From contig NZ_CP027668.1 of assembly GCF_003008515.1 (NCBI RefSeq), positions 682,001-746,000 of the forward strand: a DNA stretch of 64,000 bases, written 5' to 3'. Shown piece after piece: positions 35,102-46,536 of the stretch (position 1 is the first letter of the stretch; every line of letters starts with the position of its first letter). A model generated the notes under the pieces. The model was not told where the DNA came from, did not search any database, and saw only the letters and a list, made by a program, of their open reading frames with translations. The translations under genes and the position numbers were made by a program. This DNA comes from Phreatobacter cathodiphilus (GTDB taxonomy: Bacteria > Pseudomonadota > Alphaproteobacteria > Rhizobiales > Phreatobacteraceae).

Positions 35102-36298
35102 ATGTCAGATCCCCGCCTCGCGCCGCGCGCCCTCGTGCCGCTGCTCGTCGTCTTCGCCGCGATCGGACCCATGGCGCTGAACCTGCCCCTGCCGGCGGTT
35201 CCGGGCCTGGCGCGCTATTTCGAAACCGATCCCGGTACGATCCAGCTCACCATCACCCTCTATCTCGCCGGCATGGCCGTGGCGCAGCTCTTCCTCGGGC
35301 CCCTGTCCGACCGTTACGGCCGCCGTCCCGTCATCATCGGTGCGCTGGCCGTCACGGCCGCCATGAGCCTCTTCGCTGCGCTCGCCGCCAGCGCCGCCAT
35401 GCTCATCGTCGCCCGCGTGCTGCAGAGCTTCGGCGCCTCCGCCGGCCAGGTCATCGGCCGCGCCATCATCCGCGACGTCTTCGACAAGGACCGTGCCGCC
35501 TCGATGATCGGCTGGGTCACCATGGCCATGGTGGTGGCGCCCATGGTCTCCCCCTCCATCGGCGGACTGATGACGGAGACGATCGGCTGGCGCTGGGTCT
35601 TCGCCGCCACGGCCTGCATCGCGCTCGTCACCCTGGCGCTCGCCGTCGTCCGCCTGCCGGAGACCCGCGCCGTCGTTTCCTCGCCGAGCTTCGGGCAACT
35701 CCTCCGGGACGCCGGCGGGCTCTGCCGAAACCGCTTTTTCGTTGGTTATCTTCTGATCGGCGCCCTCTCCTCCGTCACCTTCTTCTCCTTCGTCGGCGGC
35801 GCCCCCCACGTCACCGTCACGATCATGGGCCAGTCCTCCACCGTCTATGGCCTGTGGTTCATGGTGAACGCCTGCGGCTACATGGCGGGGAACGCGATCT
35901 GCGGCCGCTACGCCGCGCGCTTCGGCTCCGACCGGCTGATCCGCTGGGGCAGCGCCATGATGGTGATGATGGCGCTGGTGCAGTTCGCCATCGCCCTGGC
36001 GGGCTGGATGGTCCATCCCGCCTGGCTCTTCCTGCCGCAGGCGGGGATCGCCTTCGCCAACGGCCTGCAATTGCCCGGTTCCATCGCCGGCGCGGTCAGC
36101 GTGCGGCCGGAGGCGGCGGGCTCCGCCTCCGGCATCGTCGGCTTCGCTCAGATGGGGCTCGGCGCCATCGCGGCGCAGATCGCCGGCACCCTGGTGGGCA
36201 CGACCATGAGTCCCGTGCCCATGGTGGCGTTGTCGGTCGTCGGCGCGGTCGGCGCCTTCGCTGCGGTGGCGCTCATCCGCCGCCGCGACGCCTATTGA
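35102..36298 (+). CDS. Bcr/CflA-type MFS multidrug exporter
   Basis: The 398-residue major facilitator has twelve predicted membrane helices and the 12-TMS drug:H+ antiporter layout. Helix 1 contains FAAIGPMALNLPLPAVP, and GPLSDRYGRRPVIIGALAV is the MFS signature loop 2-3. RVLQSFGASAGQVIGRAIIR and FDKDRAASMIGW are typical of the Bcr/CflA branch. It probably extrudes drugs or small metabolites; the substrate is not deducible. Divergent from the GNAT gene. Confidence 0.93.
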   Translation: MSDPRLAPRALVPLLVVFAAIGPMALNLPLPAVPGLARYFETDPGTIQLTITLYLAGMAVAQLFLGPLSDRYGRRPVIIGALAVTAAMSLFAALAASAAMLIVARVLQSFGASAGQVIGRAIIRDVFDKDRAASMIGWVTMAMVVAPMVSPSIGGLMTETIGWRWVFAATACIALVTLALAVVRLPETRAVVSSPSFGQLLRDAGGLCRNRFFVGYLLIGALSSVTFFSFVGGAPHVTVTIMGQSSTVYGLWFMVNACGYMAGNAICGRYAARFGSDRLIRWGSAMMVMMALVQFAIALAGWMVHPAWLFLPQAGIAFANGLQLPGSIAGAVSVRPEAAGSASGIVGFAQMGLGAIAAQIAGTLVGTTMSPVPMVALSVVGAVGAFAAVALIRRRDAY

Positions 36299-36305
36299 GC
36301 CCTCG

Positions 36306-36914
36306 TCAGCTCACGCCGGCATAGCGCCCGGGGCGGTGGTTCATGCCGACGATGGCGCACAGGACGGTGACCCCGGCCACCGACAGCGCCACGAGGTCGA
36401 AACTGATGACGGCGGTCGCCGCCAGCATGACCAGCATGTCGACCCCGAGCTGGAAATAGCCGGCACGCAGGCCGTGCCGCTCCTGCAGGTAGTAGGCGAG
36501 GATGCTGACGCCGCCGAGGCTCATGCCGTGGCGGAACAGGATGAGGAGGCCGATGCCGAACAGGCCGCCGCCGACGATGGCGGCATAGACGGGGTTGAGA
36601 TGGCCGATCTCCAGCCAGAAGGGCATCAGTCGTGAGAAGACCGAGACCAGAAGAACCGCCGCCAGGGTCTTGACCGTGAAGGCCCAGCCGAGCCTGAGCA
36701 GTGACAGGGCGAAGAAGGGCAGGTTCACCAGCAGGAACAGGGCGGAGAAATTGAGCGGCGTCGCGTAGCTCAGCAGGAGGGCTATGCCCACAGTGCTCCC
36801 CGTCAGCAGCGAGGACTTGGCGTAGAAGGCGATGCCGAGGGCGACGAAGAGCGTGCCCAAGACGAGGGCGATGGCGTCTTCGTGGATCCGGTGGCGCAGC
36901 ACGTGCTCCGACAT
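36306..36914 (-). CDS. YitT-family membrane protein
   Basis: The 202-residue integral membrane protein has about five hydrophobic helices. LVLGTLFVALGIAFYAKSSL, TGSTVGIALLLSY and GHLNPVYAAIVGGGLFGIG followed by RHGMSLGGVSILAYYLQER match the YitT/DUF161 N-terminal membrane domain. The C-terminal cytosolic domain of longer YitT proteins is absent. The ATG at 36914 is chosen over an upstream ATG in poorly coding sequence. Convergent with the MFS gene (7 bases). Function unknown. Confidence 0.85.
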   Translation of the reverse strand: MSEHVLRHRIHEDAIALVLGTLFVALGIAFYAKSSLLTGSTVGIALLLSYATPLNFSALFLLVNLPFFALSLLRLGWAFTVKTLAAVLLVSVFSRLMPFWLEIGHLNPVYAAIVGGGLFGIGLLILFRHGMSLGGVSILAYYLQERHGLRAGYFQLGVDMLVMLAATAVISFDLVALSVAGVTVLCAIVGMNHRPGRYAGVS

Positions 36915-37010
36915 GGCGCGACTCCTTATTGCAGTGCAACAATAGCAGAAACGGAGGCGGCAGGTCGCGCCCATCTTGTGGGCAGGCCTGCATTCAATGC
37001 AGGCGCGGGC

Positions 37011-38084
37011 TCAGGGGTCGACCGGATCGGTCGCCTGCAGCACCACGAACCACGGCGCCGCTTCCGGATGGCACAGGGGACCGATCCGCCCCTCGGCAGG
37101 GCAGGCACCGCCGCGCCGCGGCCGGGCCAGAATGCCTCGCCGGTCGGTCTTCAGCTCGCGCCGCGCCACCGATTGCAGCACGTTGCCGCCGACCAGCGTC
37201 GCCAGCCGGCGGCGGGCATCCGTCGCCACCACCACGTCGCAGTGGAGGTTCCACACCGGGCGCTCACCCGCCGCCAGGGCCGGTACAAGGCCGGCGAAGT
37301 CGCCGGGGCCGTCGTGGCGGTGCAGGCACAGGAGGTCGCCCGGCCGCAGCGGCGTCAGCCGCGGGTCGCAGGCCCGGTAGAAGGCGCCTGCCGACAGCCC
37401 TTGCGCCTCGTCGCGGCTGCGCCGCGCCGCTTCGGCGACATAGTCGAGATGGGCCATGGCCGCCTGGAAGCGCAGCCGCGACACGCCGGCGGTCACCACC
37501 ACGTGGGACACGAAGGCGGCGGACCAGGGAATGTCCGAAGCCGCGGCGCGAAAGGCCGCCTGCGCCAGCGCCTCGCGCTCGGCCTCGGGCAGGCTGGTGC
37601 CGCGCAGGCGGGCGAGAATCTCGGCGAGCGGCACCAGTTCCCCCGTGCCCGGTGCCGTCGCGTCCTCCGCCAGGCGTGGGAAGCGGCGGACCTGCAGCGG
37701 CCCGTCGCCCAACGGCCCCAGCGTCTCCCAGTAGCGCATGACCTGCCGCCAGGGAGCGCCGCGCCCGGCTGCCTCGTCGCGCGTCGCATCCGCTTCGACC
37801 GCCCCGAAGCGGACCAGTGCCCCGCCCGGCGCGATAACGTGGCCGCCGAAGGCCTCATGCTCACGCACCGCCGTCCCGGCGACGGCCAGCGCCGCGGGGG
37901 AGGGAGGCGCCGTGCCGGTGGCGCGGCACAGCCTGTCGAGCCGGCCTCGATCCGCCGCGGTGAAGGCCGCCGTCTCGGCGTCCGCCGGCCCCGAGGATGC
38001 GAGAAGGCCGGCGAGCAGCAGGGCGGCGCCCCCGCGCCGGTGGCTGCGCCGCCTTGGCCGGCGCTGTGCGTCTTCTCGCGTCAT
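37011..38084 (-). CDS. DUF2272 family secreted protein
   Basis: From the ATG at 38084 the 357-residue protein has a basic N-terminus and a signal sequence (GGAALLLAGLLASSGPADA). The DUF2272 domain carries DIPWSAAFVSHVVVTAGVSR, RACDPRLTPLRPGDLLCLHR and WNLHCDVVVATDARRRLATL. The pattern (W-S-A-A-F, then GD...H, then H-C-D) resembles NlpC/P60/CHAP-like cell-wall amidases, but activity is not established. The open frame upstream of 38084 overlaps the FAD-oxidoreductase promoter and is not used. Confidence 0.82.
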   Translation of the reverse strand: MTREDAQRRPRRRSHRRGGAALLLAGLLASSGPADAETAAFTAADRGRLDRLCRATGTAPPSPAALAVAGTAVREHEAFGGHVIAPGGALVRFGAVEADATRDEAAGRGAPWRQVMRYWETLGPLGDGPLQVRRFPRLAEDATAPGTGELVPLAEILARLRGTSLPEAEREALAQAAFRAAASDIPWSAAFVSHVVVTAGVSRLRFQAAMAHLDYVAEAARRSRDEAQGLSAGAFYRACDPRLTPLRPGDLLCLHRHDGPGDFAGLVPALAAGERPVWNLHCDVVVATDARRRLATLVGGNVLQSVARRELKTDRRGILARPRRGGACPAEGRIGPLCHPEAAPWFVVLQATDPVDP

Positions 38085-38317
38085 GGGCGGAGAACAGCAG
38101 GATTCCGCTTCCGTGGCGAGCCCGCCGGCTGCACCGCCGTTCCCGACCTGTGGCTCCCCGCCGCCGGCCGGCCTGCCGCTCGCCGCGGCCGCTCCCGTCG
38201 AGCCGCCGCGCCCCGCGGTAGCCGGGGAGGGAACGAAAGCGGGCCTCGCGCATTCCTGTTCGCTGACGGGCGCATCTCGTCGCCACCATCGTCTCCCCTG
38301 AACTCCGAGGTTTGCCA

Positions 38318-39541
38318 ATGGCCGCCACCGTCGCCAGGGACCTGCGCACGGGCCGATCCCCCTGGATGTCGCGACCGCTCGCCGCCATTCCTACCCTCGA
38401 ACTGACCCGGGACCTCACGGCGGACGTGGTCGTGATCGGCGCCGGCATTTCCGGGGCGATGGTGGCGGATGCGCTGACCGATGCCGGGCTCGACGTCGTC
38501 ATCCTCGATCGCCGCGGGCCTCTGCTCGGCTCCACGCCCGCCTCCACCGCCCTGCTGCAATACGAGATCGACACGCCGCTGACCAAGCTCGCCGCCCGCA
38601 TCGGGCTCGACCGGGCGGAGCGCATCTGGCGGCGCTCCAAGCTGGCCCTCGGCGCACTGCGGGAGCGCGCCGTGCATCTCGGGATCAGCGCAGACCTCGC
38701 CGATCGCGACACGCTCTATCTCGCCGGCGACCTGCTCGACCGCGAGGCGCTCGCGCTGGAGGCCGATGCGCGTAGGAGGGCCGGGTTCGAGGTCTCGCTG
38801 CTGACCGGCCCGGCGGTGCGCGAGCGCTACGGCATCGCGGGACGGCCGGCGATCCTCGGCCACGGCAACCTCGCCGCCGATCCGCGCCGCCTCGCCGCCG
38901 GGTTCCTCCGTGCGGCGCTGGGGCGCGGCGCCAGGCTCTACGCTCCGGTGACTGCGGCGCAGGTGGAGGCGACCGCGGGCGGCGTCTCCGTGGAGACCGA
39001 GGAAGGTCCGGTGGTGCGCGCCACGACTCTCGTCTTCGCCACGGGCTATGAACTGCCGCGAAAGGTGCCGCGCAAGGTCCACCGGGTCGTCTCGACCTAC
39101 TGCCTCGCCACCCGACCGCAACCGCGGGCCTTCTCGCCCGACCTTCCCTTCGTCTGGGAGGCGTCGGAGCCCTACCTCTACCTGCGGTCCGATCACGAGG
39201 GGCGCATCATCTGCGGCGGCGAGGACGAGGACCTCGCGGACGAGGAAACCCGCGACGCGCTGCTGCCGGTCAAGATCAAGACGATTCAGGCGAAGCTGGA
39301 GGCCGTCCTCCCCGGCATCGACACCGAGGCCGACTACGCCTGGTGCGGCTCCTTCGGCGCCTCCGAAACTGGCACGCCCTCGATCGGACCGGTGCCGCGC
39401 ATGCCCGGCTGCTACGCCGTCCTCGGCTATGGCGGCAACGGCATCACCTTCTCGATGATGGCGGCGCAGATCCTGCGGGGGCAGATCGCGGGAACCGGCG
39501 ATCCCGACGCCGACCTCTTCAGCTTCCGGCGCCGGTTCTGA
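38318..39541 (+). CDS. FAD-dependent amino-acid/glycine-oxidase-like (DAO) oxidoreductase
   Basis: The 407-residue flavoprotein of the DAO family has a Rossmann motif VVVIGAGISGAMVADALTDA at about 37-56 and the C-terminal FAD-contacting segment GCYAVLGYGGNGITFSMMAA. It also has TYCLATRPQPRAFSPDLPF and YLRSDHEGRIICGGEDED. The ATG at 38318 follows GAGG at 8 bases; a TTG at 38312 is the alternative. Its substrate, probably an amine or amino acid, is unknown. It stands alone, divergent from the DUF2272 gene. Confidence 0.9.
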   Translation: MAATVARDLRTGRSPWMSRPLAAIPTLELTRDLTADVVVIGAGISGAMVADALTDAGLDVVILDRRGPLLGSTPASTALLQYEIDTPLTKLAARIGLDRAERIWRRSKLALGALRERAVHLGISADLADRDTLYLAGDLLDREALALEADARRRAGFEVSLLTGPAVRERYGIAGRPAILGHGNLAADPRRLAAGFLRAALGRGARLYAPVTAAQVEATAGGVSVETEEGPVVRATTLVFATGYELPRKVPRKVHRVVSTYCLATRPQPRAFSPDLPFVWEASEPYLYLRSDHEGRIICGGEDEDLADEETRDALLPVKIKTIQAKLEAVLPGIDTEADYAWCGSFGASETGTPSIGPVPRMPGCYAVLGYGGNGITFSMMAAQILRGQIAGTGDPDADLFSFRRRF

Positions 39542-39542
39542 C

Positions 39543-39716
39543 CTATTTGTCGTTGGAGGCGTTGAGGTCCTCGACCGGTAGCGCCTTTCCCGCCTCCGGC
39601 GGTTCGGCGCGGTGGTTGCCGGTCTTCATCTCGTCCTTGTCGCGGGGTGTCGGCGGCCGCGGCGGCACCTGTCCGTCGTCGCGCGGAACGGGGGCGGTCT
39701 GGTCGGGATCGTCCAT
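39543..39716 (-). CDS. Small hydrophilic protein downstream of folC (57 aa)
   Basis: The ATG at 39716 has a strong GAGGAGGAC ribosome site upstream. The 57-codon frame reads MDDPDQTAPVPRDDGQVPPR, continues Pro/charged-rich (PPTPRDKDEMKTGNHRAEP) and ends VEDLNASNDK. Low complexity suggests disorder. It lies 60 bases after folC on the same strand, so it could be cotranscribed. The family is not recognised. It is convergent with the FAD gene, the two stops only a base apart. Confidence 0.65.
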   Translation of the reverse strand: MDDPDQTAPVPRDDGQVPPRPPTPRDKDEMKTGNHRAEPPEAGKALPVEDLNASNDK

Positions 39717-39776
39717 GGCTGTCCTCCTCGGGTCGGATGACCAACGAAAGGCGGCCGGACGGGTTCCCGAAGGGGA

Positions 39777-41096
39777 TCAGGAAGGCTCCCAGCCGTCCTT
39801 CGCCAGCACCTCGCCCGCAAGATAGAGACTGCCGGTGATGAGCACGCGCGGCGGCAGGCGGCCGGGCTCGCTCTTCACGGCGGCGAGCGCCGCTTCGAGG
39901 CTGTCGCAGGCCGTGGCGTCGAGGCCCGCCGCCCGCGCCGCCTCGGCGAGGGCGGGGGCGGAAAGGGCCGCCGGATAGCCGAAGGGCACCGCCAGAACCC
40001 GCGGGGCGAGGGCCCTGAAATGGTCGAGGAAGCCGCGCGGGTCCTTGGTCGAGATCATCCCGGCGATCATCACCAGCGGCTTGGACTGGCGCGCCTGCAT
40101 GGTGGTGACGGCCTTTGCCAGCACCTCGCCGCCGCCGGGATTGTGGCCGCCGTCGAGCCAGACCTCGGCGCCGGTGGGCAGCGCCTCGAGGGTCTTTCCC
40201 GTCAGCCGCTGCAGCCGCCCGGGCCAGGCCACCGTCTGGAGGCCCCGCTCCACCGCAGCCGTCGTCATGGAGAAGCCGGCGGTCTTCACCGCCATCAGCG
40301 CCGTGCCGGCATTCTCGAACTGATGGGCCCCGGCCAGCCGCGGCGGCGGCGCGTCGATCAGGCCGTCGTCGTCCTGGAAGACGAAGCGGCCGTTTTCGGA
40401 GCGGGCGAACCAGTCGAGGCCGGAGACGAACAGGCGCGAGCGCGTCGTCTCGGCCGCCGTCTCGATCACCGCCATGGCCTCGGGCGTCTGCCGCGCGACG
40501 ACCACCGGGCGGCCGCGCTTGAGGATGCCCGCCTTCTCGCCGGCGATCTTGGCGACGGTGTCGCCGAGGAAATCCGCATGGTCCATCGACACCGGCGTGA
40601 TGACGCTCACCGCCGGCCGCGGTACCACGTTGGTGGCGTCGAACCGCCCGCCCATGCCGACCTCGAGGATCACCGCATCGGCCGGGTGGCGGGCGAAGAG
40701 CATCAGGCCGGCGATGGTGGTGATTTCGAACTGCGTGATCGCCTGGCCCTCGTTGACCCGCTCCACCTCCAAGAGAACGTCGGCGAGCGTCGCGTCGTCC
40801 ACCAGCCGCCCGCCCCCTGCCGCCCCCAGCCGGTAGCGCTCGTTGAACGTCACCAGATGCGGCGAGGTATAGACGTGGACCGTGCGGCCCGAGGCCTCCA
40901 GGAAGGCGCGGGCGAAGGCGGAGGTCGACCCCTTGCCGTTGGTGCCGGCGACATGGATCACCGGCGGCAGGGCGAGATGCGGGTTGCCGAGCCGCTCCAG
41001 CGCCCCCGTCATCCGGTCGAGCGACAGGTCGATCAGCTTGGGGTGGAGCTTCGCCAGCCGGTCGAGAATGGTGGCGATGGGGACTGCAACCGTCAT
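39777..41096 (-). CDS. folC: Bifunctional dihydrofolate synthase/folylpolyglutamate synthase
   Basis: FolC makes dihydrofolate and adds glutamates to folates. The 439-residue Mur-ligase-fold protein has the P-loop VAGTNGKGSTSAFARAF, TSPHLVTFNERYRLG, VSMDHADFLGDTVAKIAGEK with the lysine, and VWLDGGHNPGGGEVLAKAV in the C-terminal domain. It sits downstream of trpA-accD, the usual alphaproteobacterial order, with an 89-base gap to accD. Confidence 0.96.
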   Translation of the reverse strand: MTVAVPIATILDRLAKLHPKLIDLSLDRMTGALERLGNPHLALPPVIHVAGTNGKGSTSAFARAFLEASGRTVHVYTSPHLVTFNERYRLGAAGGGRLVDDATLADVLLEVERVNEGQAITQFEITTIAGLMLFARHPADAVILEVGMGGRFDATNVVPRPAVSVITPVSMDHADFLGDTVAKIAGEKAGILKRGRPVVVARQTPEAMAVIETAAETTRSRLFVSGLDWFARSENGRFVFQDDDGLIDAPPPRLAGAHQFENAGTALMAVKTAGFSMTTAAVERGLQTVAWPGRLQRLTGKTLEALPTGAEVWLDGGHNPGGGEVLAKAVTTMQARQSKPLVMIAGMISTKDPRGFLDHFRALAPRVLAVPFGYPAALSAPALAEAARAAGLDATACDSLEAALAAVKSEPGRLPPRVLITGSLYLAGEVLAKDGWEPS

Positions 41097-41185
41097 GGCG
41101 AGGCAACTTGGGGCGGTGGTCTGCCGGCAGGACGGCGGTGGGCGGGTACGTGCCGGGCGGCATCGGCCGCCCGCCGCGAGACGCG

Positions 41186-42088
<903 letters not shown>

Positions 42089-42150
42089 GAATGTCGTCCT
42101 GACGAAAAATGAGGTTTCTGGATCGAGGCTATGGCGGTGAAAGGCGGCGC

Positions 42151-42983
42151 TTATTCGGCAGCCTTGCGGGCATGGCGCACGCCGGATGCGAGGGAGCCGA
42201 CGAGGCCGGTGACGGCGCCGACCGTGCCGGCGGTCGCCTTGCCCTCGGCATCGAGAGAACCCTTCAGCGCTTCGACCAACGCCGAGCCGACGACGACCGC
42301 GTCAGCGCCGCGCGCCACCGCGCTCGCATGGTCGGCGTTCTTCACGCCGAAGCCCACCGCGACCGGCAGGTCCGTGTGTCGCTTGATGCGGGCCACCGCT
42401 TCGGCGGTCTTGCCGAAATCCGGGGTCGCCGCGCCGGTAATGCCGGTGATGGAGACGTAATAGACGAAGCCCGACGTGTTGCCGAGCACCGTCGGCAGGC
42501 GCCTGTCGTCGGTGGTCGGGGTGGCGAGCCGAATGAAGTTGAGGCCCGCCTTCAGGGCGGGAATGCAAAGCTCGGAATCCTCTTCCGGCGGCAGGTCGAC
42601 GACGATCAGTCCGTCGATGCCGGCGGCTTTGGCATCCGCGAGGAAGCGCTCGACGCCGTAGATGTAGATCGGGTTGAAATAGCCCATGAGCACGATCGGC
42701 GTCGCGGCGTCGCCCTCGCGGAACCAGGCGATGTCCTCGAGGGTCTTCTTCAGCGTCTGCCCGCCGGCGAGCGAGCGAAGCCCGGCCGCCTGGATGGACG
42801 GGCCGTCCGCCATGGGGTCGGTGAAGGGCATGCCGAACTCGATGACGTCGGCGCCCGCGCCCGGCAAGGCCTTGAGGATCGCCCGCGCCGTCTCGCGGTC
42901 GGGGTCGCCGGCCATGACGTAGGTGACGAGGCCGGCGCGGCCTTCGCGCGCGAGATCGGCGAAGCGGGTGTCGAGACGGGTGG

Positions 42984-42987
<4 letters not shown>
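42151..42987 (-). CDS. trpA: Tryptophan synthase alpha chain
   Basis: TrpA cleaves indole-3-glycerol phosphate to indole and glyceraldehyde-3-phosphate. The start is a GTG at 42987 overlapping the trpB stop (GTGA). The 278-residue barrel has [30 protein letters not shown] (catalytic Glu about 50, Asp about 61) and [11 protein letters not shown]. It closes the trpFBA run and is followed by accD after 62 bases. Confidence 0.97.
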
Positions 42988-44197
<1,210 letters not shown>

Positions 44198-44201
<4 letters not shown>

Positions 44202-44863
44202 TCCCGTTCTCCTTCGCCCTGCGCAGAGCGGGCGGCGGCCACGAAGGCCCTGATCCTGTCCGGGTCCTTGCGGCCCGGCGTGCTTTCCACGCCCGAAGAT
44301 ACGTCGACGCCGGACAATCGGGTCAGCCGCACGGCCTCCGCCACATTGCCGGAATGGAGGCCACCGGAAAGCATGACCGGACGGCCGGGGTCAAGGCCGG
44401 CCACCAGGCGCCAGTCGAATGTCAGTCCGTTTCCGCCCGGCAGGGCCTCCGTCGTCTTCGGCGGCTTGGCGTCGACCAGCAGCATATCGCTCACCACGGC
44501 ATAGGCGTCGACGGCGGCGAGGTCGGTTTCACCGGCGACGCCCACCGCCTTCATGACCGGCCGGCCGAAGGCGGAGCGGATGGCGGCGACCCGCTCGGGG
44601 CTCTCCCCGCCGTGGAGCTGCAGCACGTCCGGCGCGAGGCCCGAGACGATCGTTTCGAGATCCTCGTCGGTGGCATCCACGGTCAACGCCACGATGCGCG
44701 CCCGTCCTGCTGCGCGTTCGGCGAGGGAGCGTGCCGTCGCCAGCGACAGATGGCGCGGGCTGCGCGGGAAGAAGACGAGGCCGATCATGTCGGCGCCGGC
44801 CGAGACGGCGGCGTCGATGGCGTCCGGCGTCGTGACGCCGCAGATCTTGACCAGCAGGGACAT
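44198..44863 (-). CDS. trpF: Phosphoribosylanthranilate isomerase
   Basis: TrpF catalyses the Amadori rearrangement of phosphoribosylanthranilate. The 221-residue TIM barrel reads [20 protein letters not shown] (catalytic Cys in KICG), [27 protein letters not shown] and [20 protein letters not shown](VDVSSGVE). It is the first trp gene here; the other trp genes are not in the window. Confidence 0.97.
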
Positions 44864-44872
44864 GGCCCTGTC

Positions 44873-45832
44873 TTAGACGGGCAGCGACCGCCACACCAGC
44901 ATGGCGGCGGCGAGATCTTCCAGCGCCGTGCCCACCGACTTGAACAGCGTGATCTCCTCGGCGGAGCCGCGGCCGGGATGGATCCCGCGGGTGAGGTCGA
45001 ACAGGTCCGCCTTCACGTCTGCCTCGCCGATGAGGCCGCGCCGGATCGGATCGACGATGTCGCCGGCCTCCTTCAGGCCGCCCGTGCGGGTGTCGACGAA
45101 GAGGCTGGCGCGCGTCACCGCCGCGTCGTCCGCCTCGCGCATGGCCGGCGTGTAGCCGCCCACCAGGTCGAGATGGGCGCCCGGCTTCAGCCAGTCGCCG
45201 GAGACGATGGGGCTCGAGGAGATGGTGGCGCAGGTGACGATGTCCGCCTCCTCCACCGCCGCCTGCAGGTCGCCGGCGACCGCGATGCTGACGCCCGGCA
45301 CCGTCCGGCCGAGCCCCTCGGCGAGGGCGTTCGCCTTCTCGCGCGAGCGGTTCCACAGGGTGACGTGGCGGATCGGGCGGATCGCCGCATGGGCGCGAAT
45401 GAGGTGGGGCGCGAGCGCGCCGGCGCCCACCATCACCATGTGCGAGGCGTCGGGGCGCGACAGGTAGCGCGAGGCCAGCGCGCTGGCGCAGGCGGTGCGC
45501 CAGACCGTCAGCATGGTGCCGTCGAGGATGGCGAGCGGGGCGCCGGTCTCGCCGTTGCACAGCACGTAGCTGCCGTAGATCGACGGCAGGCCCTTCGCGC
45601 CGTTGCCGGGATAGACGGAGACGAGCTTGGTGCCGACGAAGGCGCCGTCGCCCGGCGGCGTCCAGGCCGGCATCAGCAGCAGCATGGCCTCCGGCACGCC
45701 CGCCGCCTGCGGGATCGGATGGTGGTGGCGCAGCGGTACCGTGACGTCGGAGCGGAAGGCGTCGGCCAGAGCGTCCACCAGCGCCGGATAGGACAGGGCG
45801 GCGGCAATTTCGGCGGAGGAAATGATGCGCAT
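44873..45832 (-). CDS. Ornithine cyclodeaminase/mu-crystallin family protein
   Basis: The 319-residue product from the ATG at 45832 is a Rossmann-type NAD(P) enzyme of the OCD family. It has GTKLVSVYPGNGAKGLPSIY, LDGTMLTVWRTACASALASR, MVMVGAGALAPHLIRAHAAI (dinucleotide fold at about 127-133) and GGYTPAMREADDAAVTRA. Members act as ornithine cyclodeaminases, ketimine reductases or alanine dehydrogenases; which one applies is undetermined. It lies between lapA and trpF on the same strand (8 and 9 base gaps), inserted into an otherwise conserved housekeeping run. Confidence 0.92.
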   Translation of the reverse strand: MRIISSAEIAAALSYPALVDALADAFRSDVTVPLRHHHPIPQAAGVPEAMLLLMPAWTPPGDGAFVGTKLVSVYPGNGAKGLPSIYGSYVLCNGETGAPLAILDGTMLTVWRTACASALASRYLSRPDASHMVMVGAGALAPHLIRAHAAIRPIRHVTLWNRSREKANALAEGLGRTVPGVSIAVAGDLQAAVEEADIVTCATISSSPIVSGDWLKPGAHLDLVGGYTPAMREADDAAVTRASLFVDTRTGGLKEAGDIVDPIRRGLIGEADVKADLFDLTRGIHPGRGSAEEITLFKSVGTALEDLAAAMLVWRSLPV

Positions 45833-45840
45833 GGAGGATG

Positions 45841-46200
45841 TCAGGCGGCCGGACGGTTCAAAAAGGCGACGGCGCCGCCCGGGGGCGGCTCGCGGCGGGC
45901 GAGATCGGCCCGCAGCCTGTCGGCCTCGGTGCGCGCGGCGGCGAGCTCGTTCTCGGCGGCGCGGCAGCGCTTGCGGTAGCGCCCCTGCTTCCACCAGACG
46001 GCGAAGCCGCCGATGGCGACACCCACGATCATCGACAGGATGACCACGGCGAAGAGCGGCACGGAGAAGGCGAGGGCGGCCGTTCCGCGGGCGAAAGGAT
46101 CGAGCGACAGGGTGACCGGCGCCCGGTTGGCCACGGCCAGCACCACAGCGATGAGAGCCAGGGGAACGAGGAAGAGCCAGTTGACGATGCGCCGGACCAT
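45841..46200 (-). CDS. LapA-domain (DUF1049) membrane protein
   Basis: The 119-residue protein has two membrane helices (about 5-24 and 44-68) and a C-terminal charged coiled coil (RCRAAENELAAARTEADRLR). This is the layout of the LapA/YciS-type domain involved in envelope (LPS) assembly in gammaproteobacteria; the role in alphaproteobacteria is less defined. It follows ihfB by 2 bases, the usual neighbour. Confidence 0.9.
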   Translation of the reverse strand: MVRRIVNWLFLVPLALIAVVLAVANRAPVTLSLDPFARGTAALAFSVPLFAVVILSMIVGVAIGGFAVWWKQGRYRKRCRAAENELAAARTEADRLRADLARREPPPGGAVAFLNRPAA

Positions 46201-46202
46201 GG

Positions 46203-46487
46203 TCAGGCGCCCTTGTTCAGACGCTCACGCATCTCCTTGCCGGTCTTGAAGAACGGCACGACCTTGTCCTCGACCTCGACATGCTCTCCGGTGCGCGGGT
46301 TGCGGCCGACGCGGGCGCTGCGCGCCTTCACCGAGAAGGCGCCGAAGCCGCGCAACTCGACCCGGTCGCCACGGGCGAGGGCCCCGACGATCTCGTCGAG
46401 GATCGCGTTGACGATGTTCTCGACGTCGCGCTGGTAGAGCTGGGGGTTCTGCTCGGCGATCTTCTGCACAAGTTCGGACTTGATCAT
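46203..46487 (-). CDS. ihfB: Integration host factor subunit beta
   Basis: IHF-beta is a nucleoid protein that bends DNA as a heterodimer with IHF-alpha. The 94 residues from the ATG at 46487 begin [20 protein letters not shown]. They include [20 protein letters not shown] and the minor-groove arm with [14 protein letters not shown] and [13 protein letters not shown]. The frame upstream is non-coding. It is cotranscribed with lapA. Confidence 0.97.
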   Translation of the reverse strand: MIKSELVQKIAEQNPQLYQRDVENIVNAILDEIVGALARGDRVELRGFGAFSVKARSARVGRNPRTGEHVEVEDKVVPFFKTGKEMRERLNKGA

Positions 46488-46536
46488 GGTGCCCGCACCC
46501 CCGAGGAGCGCTCCCGGTTCAATTTTGCGAAATCTG

